Shown: positions 8,064-16,682, counted from the stretch's first letter. The stretch: DNA of 64,000 bases from Rhodococcus sp. AW25M09 (GCF_000333955.1 NZ_CAPS01000076.1:1-64000), one strand, 5' to 3'. Made by a program: numbers and translations. The notes: a model not told the origin generated them from the sequence alone.

Positions 8064-9410
8064 TCAGTTTCCTCGACCGGAGTTCCCTCTGCCGGAGTTG
8101 CCGTTACCCGCGTTGCCGTTGCCGGATTTGTCTTTGTTCTTGTCCTTGTTCTTGTCCTTGTCGTTTCCGTTCCCAGGGTTTCCGTTTTCCGGTGGCGGGG
8201 CCGGTGCGACGGGTTCGATGAGCACCGGATTCGACAGGGGTGCCGGAGCAGATTCGGGTGGGTTCGAGAACGCCGGAATCACGGGCTGCGGTGTCGGTGC
8301 GGGCGTCGTGGGCGAATCGGTCGTCGACTCCACGAGCGTCGGTGCGATCGGAGACGTGGGCACCTCGCCCGTTCCGCCGCCCGTGTCGGTCGCCAGCCAC
8401 ACGACGCCCGCTCCGAGTGCGACGAAGAGAACAGCCGCTGTCGGCACGATCCATCGTCGGCGCGGCGATTCCTGGGAAGCGAGCGGCGGAACACCTTCGC
8501 TGGTCGATCCGTCGGTGGGTTGGACAGCCATTGCAGTAGTCGGGGGGAGGGGCGTGGCGCTTCGTGCGAGCCCGCGCAATCGCTGTGCGACAGCAGGTGC
8601 ACCCGGCCGATCCTCCGGCCGCCTCGATGTCATCGCCGTCAGCAACGAGTGCCACTCCGGTCCCAGTTCCTCGGGGACAGCGGGATCACGATGCAGCCTT
8701 GCCACCGCTGCCGCCACCGCACTGCCCTCGAATACCATTGTCCCGGTCAGGCATTCGATGAGAACAAGACCCAGTGTGTAGATGTCGGCCGGTGGGCCGG
8801 CGGCAGTTCCGGTTGCCTGCTCCGGGCTCAGATAATGCGCAGTGCCGACAGTGGTGCCGTGCTCGGTGAGCCGTTCGGCGTCGACTATGCGGGCGATACC
8901 GAAGTCGGCGAGTTTTGCGCACTGTCCCACACCGACGTCCGGCGACTGCGCGATGAGGATGTTGGCCGGTTTGATGTCGCGGTGCACCACACCCCGGTCG
9001 TGAATGTAGGCAAGGGCGTCCGCCAACTCGCATCCGATGAGCGCCACGTGGTCGCTCCGGAGGGGTAGGCCCTCGCGATAAGAACCGAGCGTCGGCCCGT
9101 CGATCAGTTCCATCACCAGGTACGGAACCGGTACTCCCGTTGCATCCGCTGCCGTCCCTGCGTCGTGCAATGTAACGAGACCCGGGTGCGACAGTGACGC
9201 GAGAGTCCGGATTTCGGCGTCGATGCGATTGGCGGTGTCAGCGGGTTCGCCGTGGCGGAAGATCTTCACTGCGACGGATCTGCCGAGCATCACGTCGTGG
9301 GCGTGCACGACATCTGCCATTCCGCCGCGCCCCAGAACGGTGCCCAGGCGATATCGACCCGCGAAAAGGTGATCGTGATCGGCCCGAGGACGAATGTCCG
9401 TTCCCACCAT
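8064..9410 (-). CDS. Transmembrane Ser/Thr protein kinase (PknB-type) with low-complexity extracellular tail
   Basis: 448 aa. Kinase domain about residues 16-285 with GRGGMADV P-loop, VAVK lysine (about 49), HRDIKPAN catalytic loop (Asp about 145), DFG (about 169) and an activation loop containing adjacent threonines EHGTTVGT. One transmembrane helix lies at about 321-340. The outside part has no PASTA repeats; it is Pro/Thr-rich and ends in an Asn/Gly/Lys/Asp tail (repeats of NGN, DKNK and SGRGN), encoded by short DNA repeats near 8090-8165. It is divergent from the EAL gene and followed closely by the amine oxidase. The external domain could bind wall material, but no ligand is evident. Confidence 0.92.
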   Translation of the reverse strand: MVGTDIRPRADHDHLFAGRYRLGTVLGRGGMADVVHAHDVMLGRSVAVKIFRHGEPADTANRIDAEIRTLASLSHPGLVTLHDAGTAADATGVPVPYLVMELIDGPTLGSYREGLPLRSDHVALIGCELADALAYIHDRGVVHRDIKPANILIAQSPDVGVGQCAKLADFGIARIVDAERLTEHGTTVGTAHYLSPEQATGTAAGPPADIYTLGLVLIECLTGTMVFEGSAVAAAVARLHRDPAVPEELGPEWHSLLTAMTSRRPEDRPGAPAVAQRLRGLARSATPLPPTTAMAVQPTDGSTSEGVPPLASQESPRRRWIVPTAAVLFVALGAGVVWLATDTGGGTGEVPTSPIAPTLVESTTDSPTTPAPTPQPVIPAFSNPPESAPAPLSNPVLIEPVAPAPPPENGNPGNGNDKDKNKDKNKDKSGNGNAGNGNSGRGNSGRGN

Positions 9411-9559
9411 GATTCACCGCCGTTCGTCGACTACTTCGAGCACCTTATCGTCAAAGGACGGACCCCAAGAGCGCAGTCCGGTATCGAGACCACCGCTCCG
9501 TCGGGCATGATGATTCACCGGGTGGGGGCAGTTGGAGCAGCATCGAGGAAGGTCCCACC

Positions 9560-10813
9560 ATGCGTCCCTATTCGACGACTGCGCAGATCTCACCGATGTC
9601 GATCGACATCACGTCCGCCTACCAGCCGATCGTCTCTCTGGACGACCGCACCGTGGTGGGGTACGAAGCCCTCGTCCGGACCTGCGGTGACGGTCCGTCG
9701 ATGACGCCGCCAGAACTGCTGCTGGCTGCACGAGCGCAGGGAATCACCGCCGAGTTCGACTGGCGGTGCAGAGCAAGCGCGCTGCGCGGTGCTGTCGAGG
9801 CCGGCTATCCCGAGCGGCTGGCGCTGTTCGTCAATGCCGAGCCCACTGCACTCGATGCGCCGCCTCCACAGGATTGCTTGTCGCTGTTCGCCGAAGCGTC
9901 ACGACTGTCGATCGTCGTCGAAATCACCGAACGAGACCTGATGGGAGATCCGGCCGGTCTGCTGAGGGCGGCCGAGCATGCGCGAAACATGGGATGGCGG
10001 GTCGCCATCGACGATGTGGGTGCAGATTCATCCAGCCTGGCGCTGATCCCGTTGCTGCGGCCCGACGTGATCAAGCTCGACATGGCACTCGTGCAAGGGC
10101 GTTCGACCGACGAGACCGCCGCCATCGTCGCCGCCGTCGCCGCCGAGGCAGAACGAACCGGTGCCCTGGTGCTGGCAGAGGGAATCGAAACCGATCGACA
10201 CGAGAGCTTCGCGCACTCCATGGGTGCCGTTCTGGGACAGGGATACCTCTACGGCGCACCGGCGTCCCTGCCGGATTTCGGCGTGGTCACCGAACCTGTT
10301 CACTCGCTCGATCTGAGCGCAGCCGTCACGGTGCGCGCCCCGGTGGCCGTCACGCCCTACGGTCTGACCCATCCACTCGGTGCCGCCAGGCAGGCCGACT
10401 CGACCTTGCTCGACGCCATCGAGAACAGCCTGCTGCGCAGTGCATACGGTACCGGCTCGTCGACCGTGGTACTGGCGACGCACAGCTCTTCTACGGGCGT
10501 TACCCCTGCCCGCGCGGCAATCTACGAGGATCTGGTGGCACGCACCGCGCTCACGGCTGTGTTCGACTCGCACGCTGCACCGGCAGAGCGCAGCTTCCGT
10601 ACGGTGATCGTGGGCGCAGATGAGCCATTGGCGATGGAACGTTCGATCATCGTTCTCGCTCCGATGTCGAGCGTGGCACTGATCGCAGTCGAGCGTGGTG
10701 CGGGAGACGACGGCAGATTGCTGTACGACTACCGCCTCACCTACGACCGCCATGTGGTCCTCGATGCAGCAACGGTGCTGTTGCGGCGAATACCCGATCG
10801 GTCCGCGATCTGA
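9560..10813 (+). CDS. EAL-domain protein with C-terminal DICT-like sensor domain
   Basis: 417 aa. The N-terminal EAL phosphodiesterase domain (about 15-250) carries YEALVR (Glu about 36), FVNAEP, VVEITER, an aspartate pair in IDDVGADSSS, IKLDM and LAEGIET, so most c-di-GMP- and metal-binding residues are kept; the loop usually DDFGTGYSS is altered to DDVGADSSS. The C-terminal about 150 residues resemble a DICT domain (diguanylate cyclase/two-component-associated sensory module). No GGDEF or membrane segment is present. The start has GAGGAAGG upstream. The likely role is cytosolic c-di-GMP hydrolysis or binding, tuned by an unknown signal. Confidence 0.85.
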   Translation: MRPYSTTAQISPMSIDITSAYQPIVSLDDRTVVGYEALVRTCGDGPSMTPPELLLAARAQGITAEFDWRCRASALRGAVEAGYPERLALFVNAEPTALDAPPPQDCLSLFAEASRLSIVVEITERDLMGDPAGLLRAAEHARNMGWRVAIDDVGADSSSLALIPLLRPDVIKLDMALVQGRSTDETAAIVAAVAAEAERTGALVLAEGIETDRHESFAHSMGAVLGQGYLYGAPASLPDFGVVTEPVHSLDLSAAVTVRAPVAVTPYGLTHPLGAARQADSTLLDAIENSLLRSAYGTGSSTVVLATHSSSTGVTPARAAIYEDLVARTALTAVFDSHAAPAERSFRTVIVGADEPLAMERSIIVLAPMSSVALIAVERGAGDDGRLLYDYRLTYDRHVVLDAATVLLRRIPDRSAI

Positions 10814-10904
10814 GCCGACTGTCCTCGGTCAAGATCACGTAAATTCTGATCTGAATTGCAGTAAAGCCCATCGCCTGCGGTCCAACTGCTGTTCACTCCA
10901 ATAC

Positions 10905-12449
10905 ATGAGCCCTCACCCCCACTCAACAGACTTTCTGGCCGCGGACGGAGGCACGCTCAGCTCGATCGAGACAGCGATCAACAACGCATTCGATCCGATC
11001 TCCGCCGCAGTGTCGAACTTCGTCTTCTTCACCGTGGACATCGGCGGTGCCGCGGTGCCCTTGATCGTGCTGTGGCTGATCCTCGGCGCCATCATCTTCA
11101 CGGTCACCTTCAAATTCATTCAGTTCCGCGGAATCAAGAGATCCTTGATTCTGGTGAGTGGCAAAGAAGACGAGGCCGACGCGCCTGGAGAAGTGAGCCA
11201 CTTCAGAGCCCTCACCGCCGCGGTGTCGGGAACCGTCGGACTCGGCAACATCGCCGGCGTCGCGGTAGCAGTGACGCTCGGCGGACCCGGTGCCACCCTC
11301 TGGATGATTCTCGCAGGCCTACTGGGCATGGCGTCGAAATTCGTCGAGTGCACCCTCGGTGTGAAGTACCGAGACATCAACGAGGACGGCACCGTCTCGG
11401 GCGGACCGATGAAATACCTCACCAAGGGGCTGGCAGAGCGGGGTCTGGCAAAGCTCGGCAAGGTCATGGCGGTCTTCTACGCCATCATCATCACCTTCTT
11501 CGCCATCAGTGGTGGCAATATGTTCCAGGCCAATCAGACGTTCGCGCAGGTTCGCTCCGTCACCGGCGGTGAGGACGGGTTCCTCGGTTCCGATGGGGCC
11601 AAGGCCATATTCGGTCTTGTCATCGCGTCGATCATCGGTCTGGTCATCATCGGCGGAATGAAGTCGATTTCGGCGGTGACAGCGAAGCTGGTCCCGTCCA
11701 TGGCGCTGGTCTACATCGTCGCCTGCGCTGTCGTCATCGGCGTCAACTTCCGCTCGGTCCCGACGGCATTCACCGCGATATTCGAGGGCGCGTTCTCGCC
11801 CGAGGGTGTGGCAGGCGGAGTGCTCGGTGTGATGATCATCGGCTTCCAGCGCGCCGCATTCTCCAACGAAGCAGGGCTGGGATCGGCCTCAATTGCACAC
11901 TCGGCCGTCAAAACCCGACACCCGGTCACCGAGGGCTTCGTGGCCATGCTCGAGCCGTTCATCGACACGGTTGTCATCTGTACCGCAACGGCATTGACCA
12001 TCGTCATCGCCAACACTGTCACCTGGCAGGACCAGCGGGCGATCGTCGCCGAGACGGGCGCGCTTCCCGCCGGCGGCGTGACGCTCACCTCCGACGCCTT
12101 CGAAACCGTGCTCCCGTGGTTCCCGTACGTGCTGACGATCGCGGTCGCGCTGTTCGCGCTGTCGACGGCAATAACCTGGGCCTACTACGGACTGCAGGCC
12201 TGGACGTCGTTGTTCGGACGCAGCCGTTTCTCACGCACCTTCTTCAACATCATGTTCTGCGCGTTCACCGTCATCGGAACCGTGCTCTCGCTCGGCTCGG
12301 TGTTGGACTTCGCCGATGCCACCCTGTTCCTGCTGGCCTTGGTCAACATCACCGGCCTGTACCTGCTGCTGCCGGTGGTCAAGCGTGAACTCTCCGAATA
12401 CATGGCGATGCGCCGGGGTGAGCCGGACAAGGTCGACGCCGAGGCCTGA
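10905..12449 (+). CDS. Sodium:alanine symporter family (AGCS) transporter, second copy
   Basis: 514-aa polytopic carrier. The AGCS signature is present as SGTVGLGNIAGVAVAVTLGG, and the conserved block reads FQRAAFSNEAGLGSASIAHS. It is clearly diverged from the copy at 5122-6588: it has an N-terminal extension, a longer loop after the third helix (DGTVSGGPMKYLTKG) and an extra insertion before the last helices, placing it in a distinct AGCS subfamily. The ATG at 10905 has no clear ribosome-binding site; it is chosen because the family begins about here and upstream in-frame translation is not protein-like. It is followed by a stem-loop at 12473. Confidence 0.9.
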   Translation: MSPHPHSTDFLAADGGTLSSIETAINNAFDPISAAVSNFVFFTVDIGGAAVPLIVLWLILGAIIFTVTFKFIQFRGIKRSLILVSGKEDEADAPGEVSHFRALTAAVSGTVGLGNIAGVAVAVTLGGPGATLWMILAGLLGMASKFVECTLGVKYRDINEDGTVSGGPMKYLTKGLAERGLAKLGKVMAVFYAIIITFFAISGGNMFQANQTFAQVRSVTGGEDGFLGSDGAKAIFGLVIASIIGLVIIGGMKSISAVTAKLVPSMALVYIVACAVVIGVNFRSVPTAFTAIFEGAFSPEGVAGGVLGVMIIGFQRAAFSNEAGLGSASIAHSAVKTRHPVTEGFVAMLEPFIDTVVICTATALTIVIANTVTWQDQRAIVAETGALPAGGVTLTSDAFETVLPWFPYVLTIAVALFALSTAITWAYYGLQAWTSLFGRSRFSRTFFNIMFCAFTVIGTVLSLGSVLDFADATLFLLALVNITGLYLLLPVVKRELSEYMAMRRGEPDKVDAEA

Positions 12450-12472
12450 CCGGCAAACGAATCGGGACGACA

Positions 12473-12515
12473 GACCGGCTGCCGAGAACACGAGGTCCTC
12501 GGCAGCAGGCCGGTC
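12473..12515 (+). terminator. Stem-loop downstream of AGCS gene
   Basis: Inverted repeat: core CTGCCGAG (12479-12486) pairs with CTCGGCAG (12498-12505), and the outer GACCGG/CCGGTC extend the stem across a small bulge. No T-tract follows, as is common in GC-rich actinobacteria. Its position just after the symporter stop suggests a terminator. Confidence 0.5.
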
Positions 12516-12530
12516 GGACAGGCGGGTGCG

Positions 12531-13163
12531 ATGAAGATCGATTTCAAGAAAGCACTCGACTCGTACTCCGCGCGGCACAACGTCTTTCGCACTCTTGTTG
12601 TTCCGTCGCTGGCCTATCTGATGATCGATGGCCGTGGCGATCCGAACACCGCGCCGGAGTATGCGGAAGCAATTGCCGCGCTCTATCCCGTGGCCTACGC
12701 ACTGAAGTTCGCCAGCAAGAAGAATATGGACCGTGACTACGTCGTCATGCCGCTCGAGGCGCTGTGGCGGGCCGACGACATGGCGTCGTTCACCACCGAG
12801 CGCAACAAAGCGCAGTGGAATTGGACCGCCATGATCATGGTGCCCGACTGGATCGATCGCGCGATGTTCGAGGCGGCAGTCGCGGCTGCGCGTGCCAAGC
12901 GCGAATACGCCGCGCTGAACAGGATCCGTTTCGAGAATCTGGACGAGGGACTGTGCGTGCAAACGCTGCACGTCGGTTCCTACGACGACGAGACGCGCGT
13001 ACTGGCCGACATGCATGACGAATACATTCCGAATGCAGGATTGACGATGACCGGTAACCATCACGAGGTCTACCTGAGTGATCCGCGCCGAGTGCCCGCG
13101 GCGAAACTGCGCACCATCCTCCGTCAACCGGTCGCGCAGCGCGCGGAGCCTACGACGCTCTGA
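12531..13163 (+). CDS. GyrI-like small-molecule-binding domain protein
   Basis: 210 aa, single GyrI-like/SHS2-type effector-binding domain. Family landmarks include YLMIDGRGDPNTAPEY near the N-terminus, DYVVMPLEALWRADD, the aromatic stretch WNWTAMIMVPDW, and CVQTLHVGSYDDE...GNHHEVYLSD at the end. Stand-alone members bind or hydrolyse hydrophobic small molecules; no DNA-binding domain is present. The stop is 4 bp from the start of the MFS transporter, so the two are probably co-transcribed, which hints at a shared small-molecule ligand (inference). Confidence 0.8.
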   Translation: MKIDFKKALDSYSARHNVFRTLVVPSLAYLMIDGRGDPNTAPEYAEAIAALYPVAYALKFASKKNMDRDYVVMPLEALWRADDMASFTTERNKAQWNWTAMIMVPDWIDRAMFEAAVAAARAKREYAALNRIRFENLDEGLCVQTLHVGSYDDETRVLADMHDEYIPNAGLTMTGNHHEVYLSDPRRVPAAKLRTILRQPVAQRAEPTTL

Positions 13164-13167
13164 GACG

Positions 13168-14448
13168 ATGTCCGTCATGACCAACGCGGTGCGTCCGGTG
13201 TCGTTCACGGCCGGAACCCTCACCTTGCTCGGTGCGCTCTACTTTGCGCAGGGGCTGCCCTTCGGCTTCTTCACCCAGGCGCTCCCGGTGGTACTCCGTG
13301 AGTCGGGCTTCTCGCTGGTGAAGATCAGTGCCACCGGTGTGCTGTTCGCGCCCTGGGCACTGAAGTTCCTCTGGGCACCGTACATAGATCGCTACGGATC
13401 CAGGCGGCGGTGGCTGCTCTCGCTCCAATGTTCGGCCGCCGCGGTGGCACTGGCGCTGTCGTTTCTGGACCTGTCATCGACGTTGCGCTGGTTGTTCGTC
13501 GGCATCTTCGTCATGAACGTCATCTCGGCCACGCAGGATATCGCGACCGACGGCATCGCCGTGCGTACGCTGACCGCGGCGCAGCGCGGGCTCGGCAACG
13601 GTCTGCAAGTCGGTGCCTACCGGATCGGAATGGTGTGCGGCGGGGGACTGCTGTTGTGGCTGTTCACCTTTGCCGGGTGGCGGGTGCTGTTCGTCGCTAT
13701 GGCACTGCTCATCGTGCTCACGACGATCCCGGTGTGGTGGATGCGCAGCCAACTGGACGCGGCAGATGCAGCTGTCGATCGGCATGCCGAGTCCGAGACA
13801 CCGGTGCGGCTTGCTGTTGCTTGGTGGTCCCGGCTGCGCAGGCCCGGCATGGCGGTGTTCATCCTGCTGATCATCGGGTTCAAGTTCGGTAATTCGATGG
13901 GCTCGGCTCTCGTGGGGCCGTTCCTGTCGGACAGCGGACTGTCACTTGCACAGATCGCGTTGGTCGAGGGCGGCCTGTCGTCGGTCGCTGCGCTCGGTGG
14001 GGCAGCACTGGGAGCCTGGTTGTCCTTTCGGCACGGGCGACGTCACGCGCTGCTGGTCGGGGGAGTGAGCCAAACCCTCAGCCTCGCACTGTACGTCGTT
14101 GCGTCGTTCGGCATCGGTGGATTTCCGCTGTTGGTCACGGCCAACATCACCGAGCACGTACTCGGTGGGGCGGCCACGGTCGCGGTCTTCGCGCTGATGA
14201 TGGACGCATCCGAGAAGCGTTTCGCAGGAAGCGATTACACGCTGATGGCGTGCGCGGTGGTCTTTGCGCAAGGTGCCGCGGGTCTAGCGGCCGGTGTGGT
14301 GGGTGACCTGTTCGGTTACACGGCGATGTTCGGCTCCGCACTCGTACTGTCCGGAATCGGCTGTGCAATGCTGCTCTTCGCACTCGACCGAGGCTGGGGG
14401 CCAGAAGGCCTACAGCAGCCGATTCCACCGAAGACTCTCGCCGGCTAG
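13168..14448 (+). CDS. MFS transporter, RhtX/FptX (siderophore)-like
   Basis: 426-aa, 12-helix major-facilitator protein. The N-terminus GALYFAQGLPFGFFTQALP and the cytoplasmic loop APYIDRYGSRRRW match the RhtX/FptX/AmpG-like branch; RhtX and FptX import rhizobactin and pyochelin across the inner membrane. Start ATG 13168 is 4 bp after the GyrI-like gene; a second in-frame ATG at 13177 is an alternative. No iron box is seen upstream in this operon, so regulation by iron is not evident and a peptide or muropeptide substrate (AmpG-like) remains possible. Confidence 0.78.
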   Translation: MSVMTNAVRPVSFTAGTLTLLGALYFAQGLPFGFFTQALPVVLRESGFSLVKISATGVLFAPWALKFLWAPYIDRYGSRRRWLLSLQCSAAAVALALSFLDLSSTLRWLFVGIFVMNVISATQDIATDGIAVRTLTAAQRGLGNGLQVGAYRIGMVCGGGLLLWLFTFAGWRVLFVAMALLIVLTTIPVWWMRSQLDAADAAVDRHAESETPVRLAVAWWSRLRRPGMAVFILLIIGFKFGNSMGSALVGPFLSDSGLSLAQIALVEGGLSSVAALGGAALGAWLSFRHGRRHALLVGGVSQTLSLALYVVASFGIGGFPLLVTANITEHVLGGAATVAVFALMMDASEKRFAGSDYTLMACAVVFAQGAAGLAAGVVGDLFGYTAMFGSALVLSGIGCAMLLFALDRGWGPEGLQQPIPPKTLAG

Positions 14449-14541
14449 AGGCGACCGCGAAGACGGGGAGTCGTAACCCCTCAGTGCGAACCCGTTCGAA
14501 GTGGTCATGTGGGCGTGCATGATCTTGTCCTGATCACGAGG

Positions 14542-14838
14542 TCAGATCGAGGCGTCGGTGTCCGAGAGAAGGGCACGCAGAGCGCGAACGTGACTCCGAT
14601 AGGCGCTCTTGCCGTTTCTCGTCAGCGAGAGCCAGACCCTGCGCGAGTCGGTGTGCGATCGCTGCTGCACGACGTATCCGGCGTCGACGAGGGCAGCGAC
14701 CTGCTTGCTCAGTGCGGATGCGCTCAACCCGCTGTGTTCCTTGACGATCGAGAGTTCGAGCGTCGTCGCGGCAGCCAGCAGTGCGCAGATTCGCAGCCGA
14801 TGCGCGGGATGAATGATGGGATCGAGATCGTCCGTCAT
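14542..14838 (-). CDS. Winged-helix transcriptional regulator (MarR/PF13601-type)
   Basis: 98-aa DNA-binding protein consisting only of a winged helix: HPAHRLRICALLAAA, recognition region SGLSASALSKQVAALVDAGYV, and wing QRSHTDSRRVWLSLT. The compact size fits the 'winged helix DNA-binding' family of small MarR/ArsR-like regulators. The ATG at 14838 overlaps the stop of the preceding membrane-protein gene (ATGA), so the pair is translationally coupled. It probably autoregulates through the palindrome at 15264-15292. Confidence 0.88.
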   Translation of the reverse strand: MTDDLDPIIHPAHRLRICALLAAATTLELSIVKEHSGLSASALSKQVAALVDAGYVVQQRSHTDSRRVWLSLTRNGKSAYRSHVRALRALLSDTDASI

Positions 14839-15263
14839 CGGCGCGTGCTGCGGTAGTGGACGAACGAGCCGATCGAATAGGTGGTCGCTGCCGCTACCGC
14901 GAGCAGTACCAGCGCCCAGGCGGGAAGGGGCGGGTCCGCGAATGCCAGCGCGACCACTACGAACGCAGCCGACAGTGCGACCGAGGCGAGAAAACCTCGG
15001 CTGGTGGGCAGGGCCCACGGTGTTCCCATGCGGTAGCCGGTGATCACGTTGACGGCGATGGTAGCGAACGCCAGAGTCAGTAGTGCGACGACGCGACCGA
15101 CGTCGCCGAGCAGCGGCGTGAGTGCTATCGCCCCGACGAGCAGCGCGTTGACCGGATAGAGCCATACCGGCCATGGAGTATCGCGCACCGCGCGCTGTAC
15201 TCGGTCGATGTCGTCGAGAGCGGTTCGTGCTTCGGACGAAGTGGGCTTGCCGATGTTTTCCAT
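14835..15263 (-). CDS. Four-helix membrane protein co-transcribed with wHTH regulator
   Basis: 142 aa with a soluble N-terminal about 35 residues and four hydrophobic segments (about 38-52, 58-76, 86-108, 112-132). No family recognised beyond the common actinobacterial arrangement 'small integral membrane protein + adjacent winged-helix repressor'. Start ATG 15263 has no ribosome-binding site; instead a promoter places the predicted transcript start at the ATG itself, so the mRNA is probably leaderless. Function unknown; the regulator probably controls this gene. Confidence 0.78.
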   Translation of the reverse strand: MENIGKPTSSEARTALDDIDRVQRAVRDTPWPVWLYPVNALLVGAIALTPLLGDVGRVVALLTLAFATIAVNVITGYRMGTPWALPTSRGFLASVALSAAFVVVALAFADPPLPAWALVLLAVAAATTYSIGSFVHYRSTRR

Positions 15264-15299
15264 AGTGGAAACTGTATTGGATAGTTTCCACTGTGGCAA
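15264..15299 (-). promoter_or_regulatory. Leaderless promoter overlapped by a perfect palindromic operator
   Basis: On the minus strand a -35 TTGCCA (15294-15299), a 17-bp spacer and a -10 TACAGT (15271-15276) lie 7 nt before the ATG at 15263. A perfect inverted repeat, AGTGGAAACT (15264-15273) and AGTTTCCACT (15283-15292), spaced 9 bp, covers the -10 and most of the spacer. Occupancy by a dimeric winged-helix protein would block polymerase, so autorepression by the gene at 14542-14838 is the simplest reading (inference). Confidence 0.75.
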
Positions 15300-15313
15300 C
15301 AATATTGCGGAGT

Positions 15314-15616
15314 TCAGTTTTCGGTATCGAGATCCACGGGCCGGGGGACCTCCGCATCCCACCGAGCCTGACGTTCGTCGTCGGACTGTTCCCACCACGG
15401 CGTTCCCCGCTCGCCCAGAGCGACCTTGCTTGCCTGCACACCGGCGCGGGCCTCCGGCGCACCGGATGTTCGTTTGACCTCCCTGCGCCAGGCCATGAGG
15501 ATCGATCGCAACTCTGCGTTGCGCTGCTCTGGGATATCGGGATCCGTTGCGCGCCAACGTCGACCCTTGATGACGACGTACCGGCCGTCCTCGGTGCGTC
15601 CCGGTTCTTCGGCCAT
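15314..15616 (-). CDS. Conserved hypothetical protein, about 100 aa
   Basis: 100-aa hydrophilic protein. The core GRYVVIKGRRWRATDPDIP followed by a basic helix with SILMAWRREVKR and the C-terminal GTPWWEQSDDER is a pattern I associate with small conserved actinobacterial and proteobacterial proteins of unknown function. The start at 15616 was chosen by family-like N-terminus; a longer form from 15706 is open but adds a Cys-rich, unfamiliar stretch. It ends 15 bp upstream of the wHTH operon promoter, same strand. Confidence 0.6.
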   Translation of the reverse strand: MAEEPGRTEDGRYVVIKGRRWRATDPDIPEQRNAELRSILMAWRREVKRTSGAPEARAGVQASKVALGERGTPWWEQSDDERQARWDAEVPRPVDLDTEN

Positions 15617-15799
15617 GAGTCCACACTGCCATGTGTCAGCTGCGTAGGTGCACTGCGGCCGCCCGTCCTTGGCGAATCCGACCGACGCAGCCCACCGTGC
15701 ATTCACCGGTGTCGATCATTCCGAACACGGAAGCTGCGACGGTTGAATGCATGATCTACGATTCCCGGACCCGTACCGCGAATTGGAGAGGACGTACAC

Positions 15800-16363
15800 A
15801 TGCGCACCCTGATCGTGACCGCATTCGTTTCGCTCGACGGTGTGATGGAAGCGCCCGGCGGCGAAGCCGGCTATCGCAACTCCGGGTGGACGTTCGAGGG
15901 CATCGAATTCGACCCGGCCGTCTACGAGATCAAGGGCCGCGAGCAGGAAGAGGCCACGGCGCTGCTACTCGGCCGCACGTCGTACGAGGCATTCGCGCCG
16001 ATCTGGCCCACCATGGACGACTTCGCCGGATACAACGCGATGCCCAGGTACGTGGTGTCGAGTACGCTCGAACAGGACGATTCTCGTTGGCCCGCAACCA
16101 TCTTGCGCAGCATCGACGATGTCGCCGAGCTCAGGAACACCGACGGTGGGCCTATCTCGGTACAGGGCAGCGCCACGCTCGGTCGGAGTCTGGCCGACGC
16201 CGGGCTCGTCGACCGATACCACCTACTGGTATTCCCGCTCCTGCTCGGTGCGGGAAAACGATTGTTCAGTGCGGCCGACAAGGACACCACGCATCTGAAG
16301 CTGATCGAACACGAGGTCTACGGCAACGGAATTCAGAAGCAGGTGTTCGACGTTCGTCGATGA
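15800..16363 (+). CDS. Dihydrofolate-reductase-family protein (RibD C-terminal-like)
   Basis: 187 aa. N-terminus MRTLIVTAFVSLDGVMEAPGG, the nucleotide-binding LLLGRTSYEAF, YVVSSTL, and the phosphate loop VQGSATLGRSLADAGLVD plus GAGKRLF are hallmarks of the RibD C-terminal/YwjB-like NADPH-binding reductase group, which are not housekeeping folate reductases. GGAGAGGA precedes the ATG. It converges with the DUF503 gene 22 bp downstream. Physiological substrate unknown. Confidence 0.88.
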   Translation: MRTLIVTAFVSLDGVMEAPGGEAGYRNSGWTFEGIEFDPAVYEIKGREQEEATALLLGRTSYEAFAPIWPTMDDFAGYNAMPRYVVSSTLEQDDSRWPATILRSIDDVAELRNTDGGPISVQGSATLGRSLADAGLVDRYHLLVFPLLLGAGKRLFSAADKDTTHLKLIEHEVYGNGIQKQVFDVRR

Positions 16364-16385
16364 AGGAGCACTCGTGATCGAGGTG

Positions 16386-16682
16386 TCAGACGTCGTCGCT
16401 TCGAATGGTGCGTCGGCGTACCGAGACCAGCTGCAGCTCGGGCCGCGAGGCCGCGACGCGTTCGATTCGATCGAGAACATCGGTGACATGCTCGAGGTCG
16501 CCCGCCACGACCGATGCACCGATACCTGCTCGCCTGTGTAGTTCGCGATGGTCGGTCTCTGCGACAGAGACAGCGAACTTGCGCTGCATCTCGGAGATCA
16601 CCGGCCGAATCACCGAACGCTTCTCCTTGAGGGAGTGCACATCGCCGAGGAGAAAGTCGAATTCTATCCATCCAATCCACAT
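16386..16682 (-). CDS. DUF503/YlxP-like protein
   Basis: 98-aa ferredoxin-like small protein. MWIGWIEFDFLLGDVHSLKEKRSV and the central KFAVSVAETDHRELHRRAGIG match the DUF503 (YlxP) family, found in many bacteria near translation or ribosome-maturation genes. Here it is separated from such genes; it lies alone between convergent neighbours. Biochemical role is not established. Confidence 0.85.
   Translation of the reverse strand: MWIGWIEFDFLLGDVHSLKEKRSVIRPVISEMQRKFAVSVAETDHRELHRRAGIGASVVAGDLEHVTDVLDRIERVAASRPELQLVSVRRRTIRSDDV

Noticed and set aside
9408-9520. Direct repeat ATGATTCACCG, two copies about 100 bp apart near the EAL gene
   Set aside because: 11 bp, no further extension and no associated mobile-element feature; likely chance.
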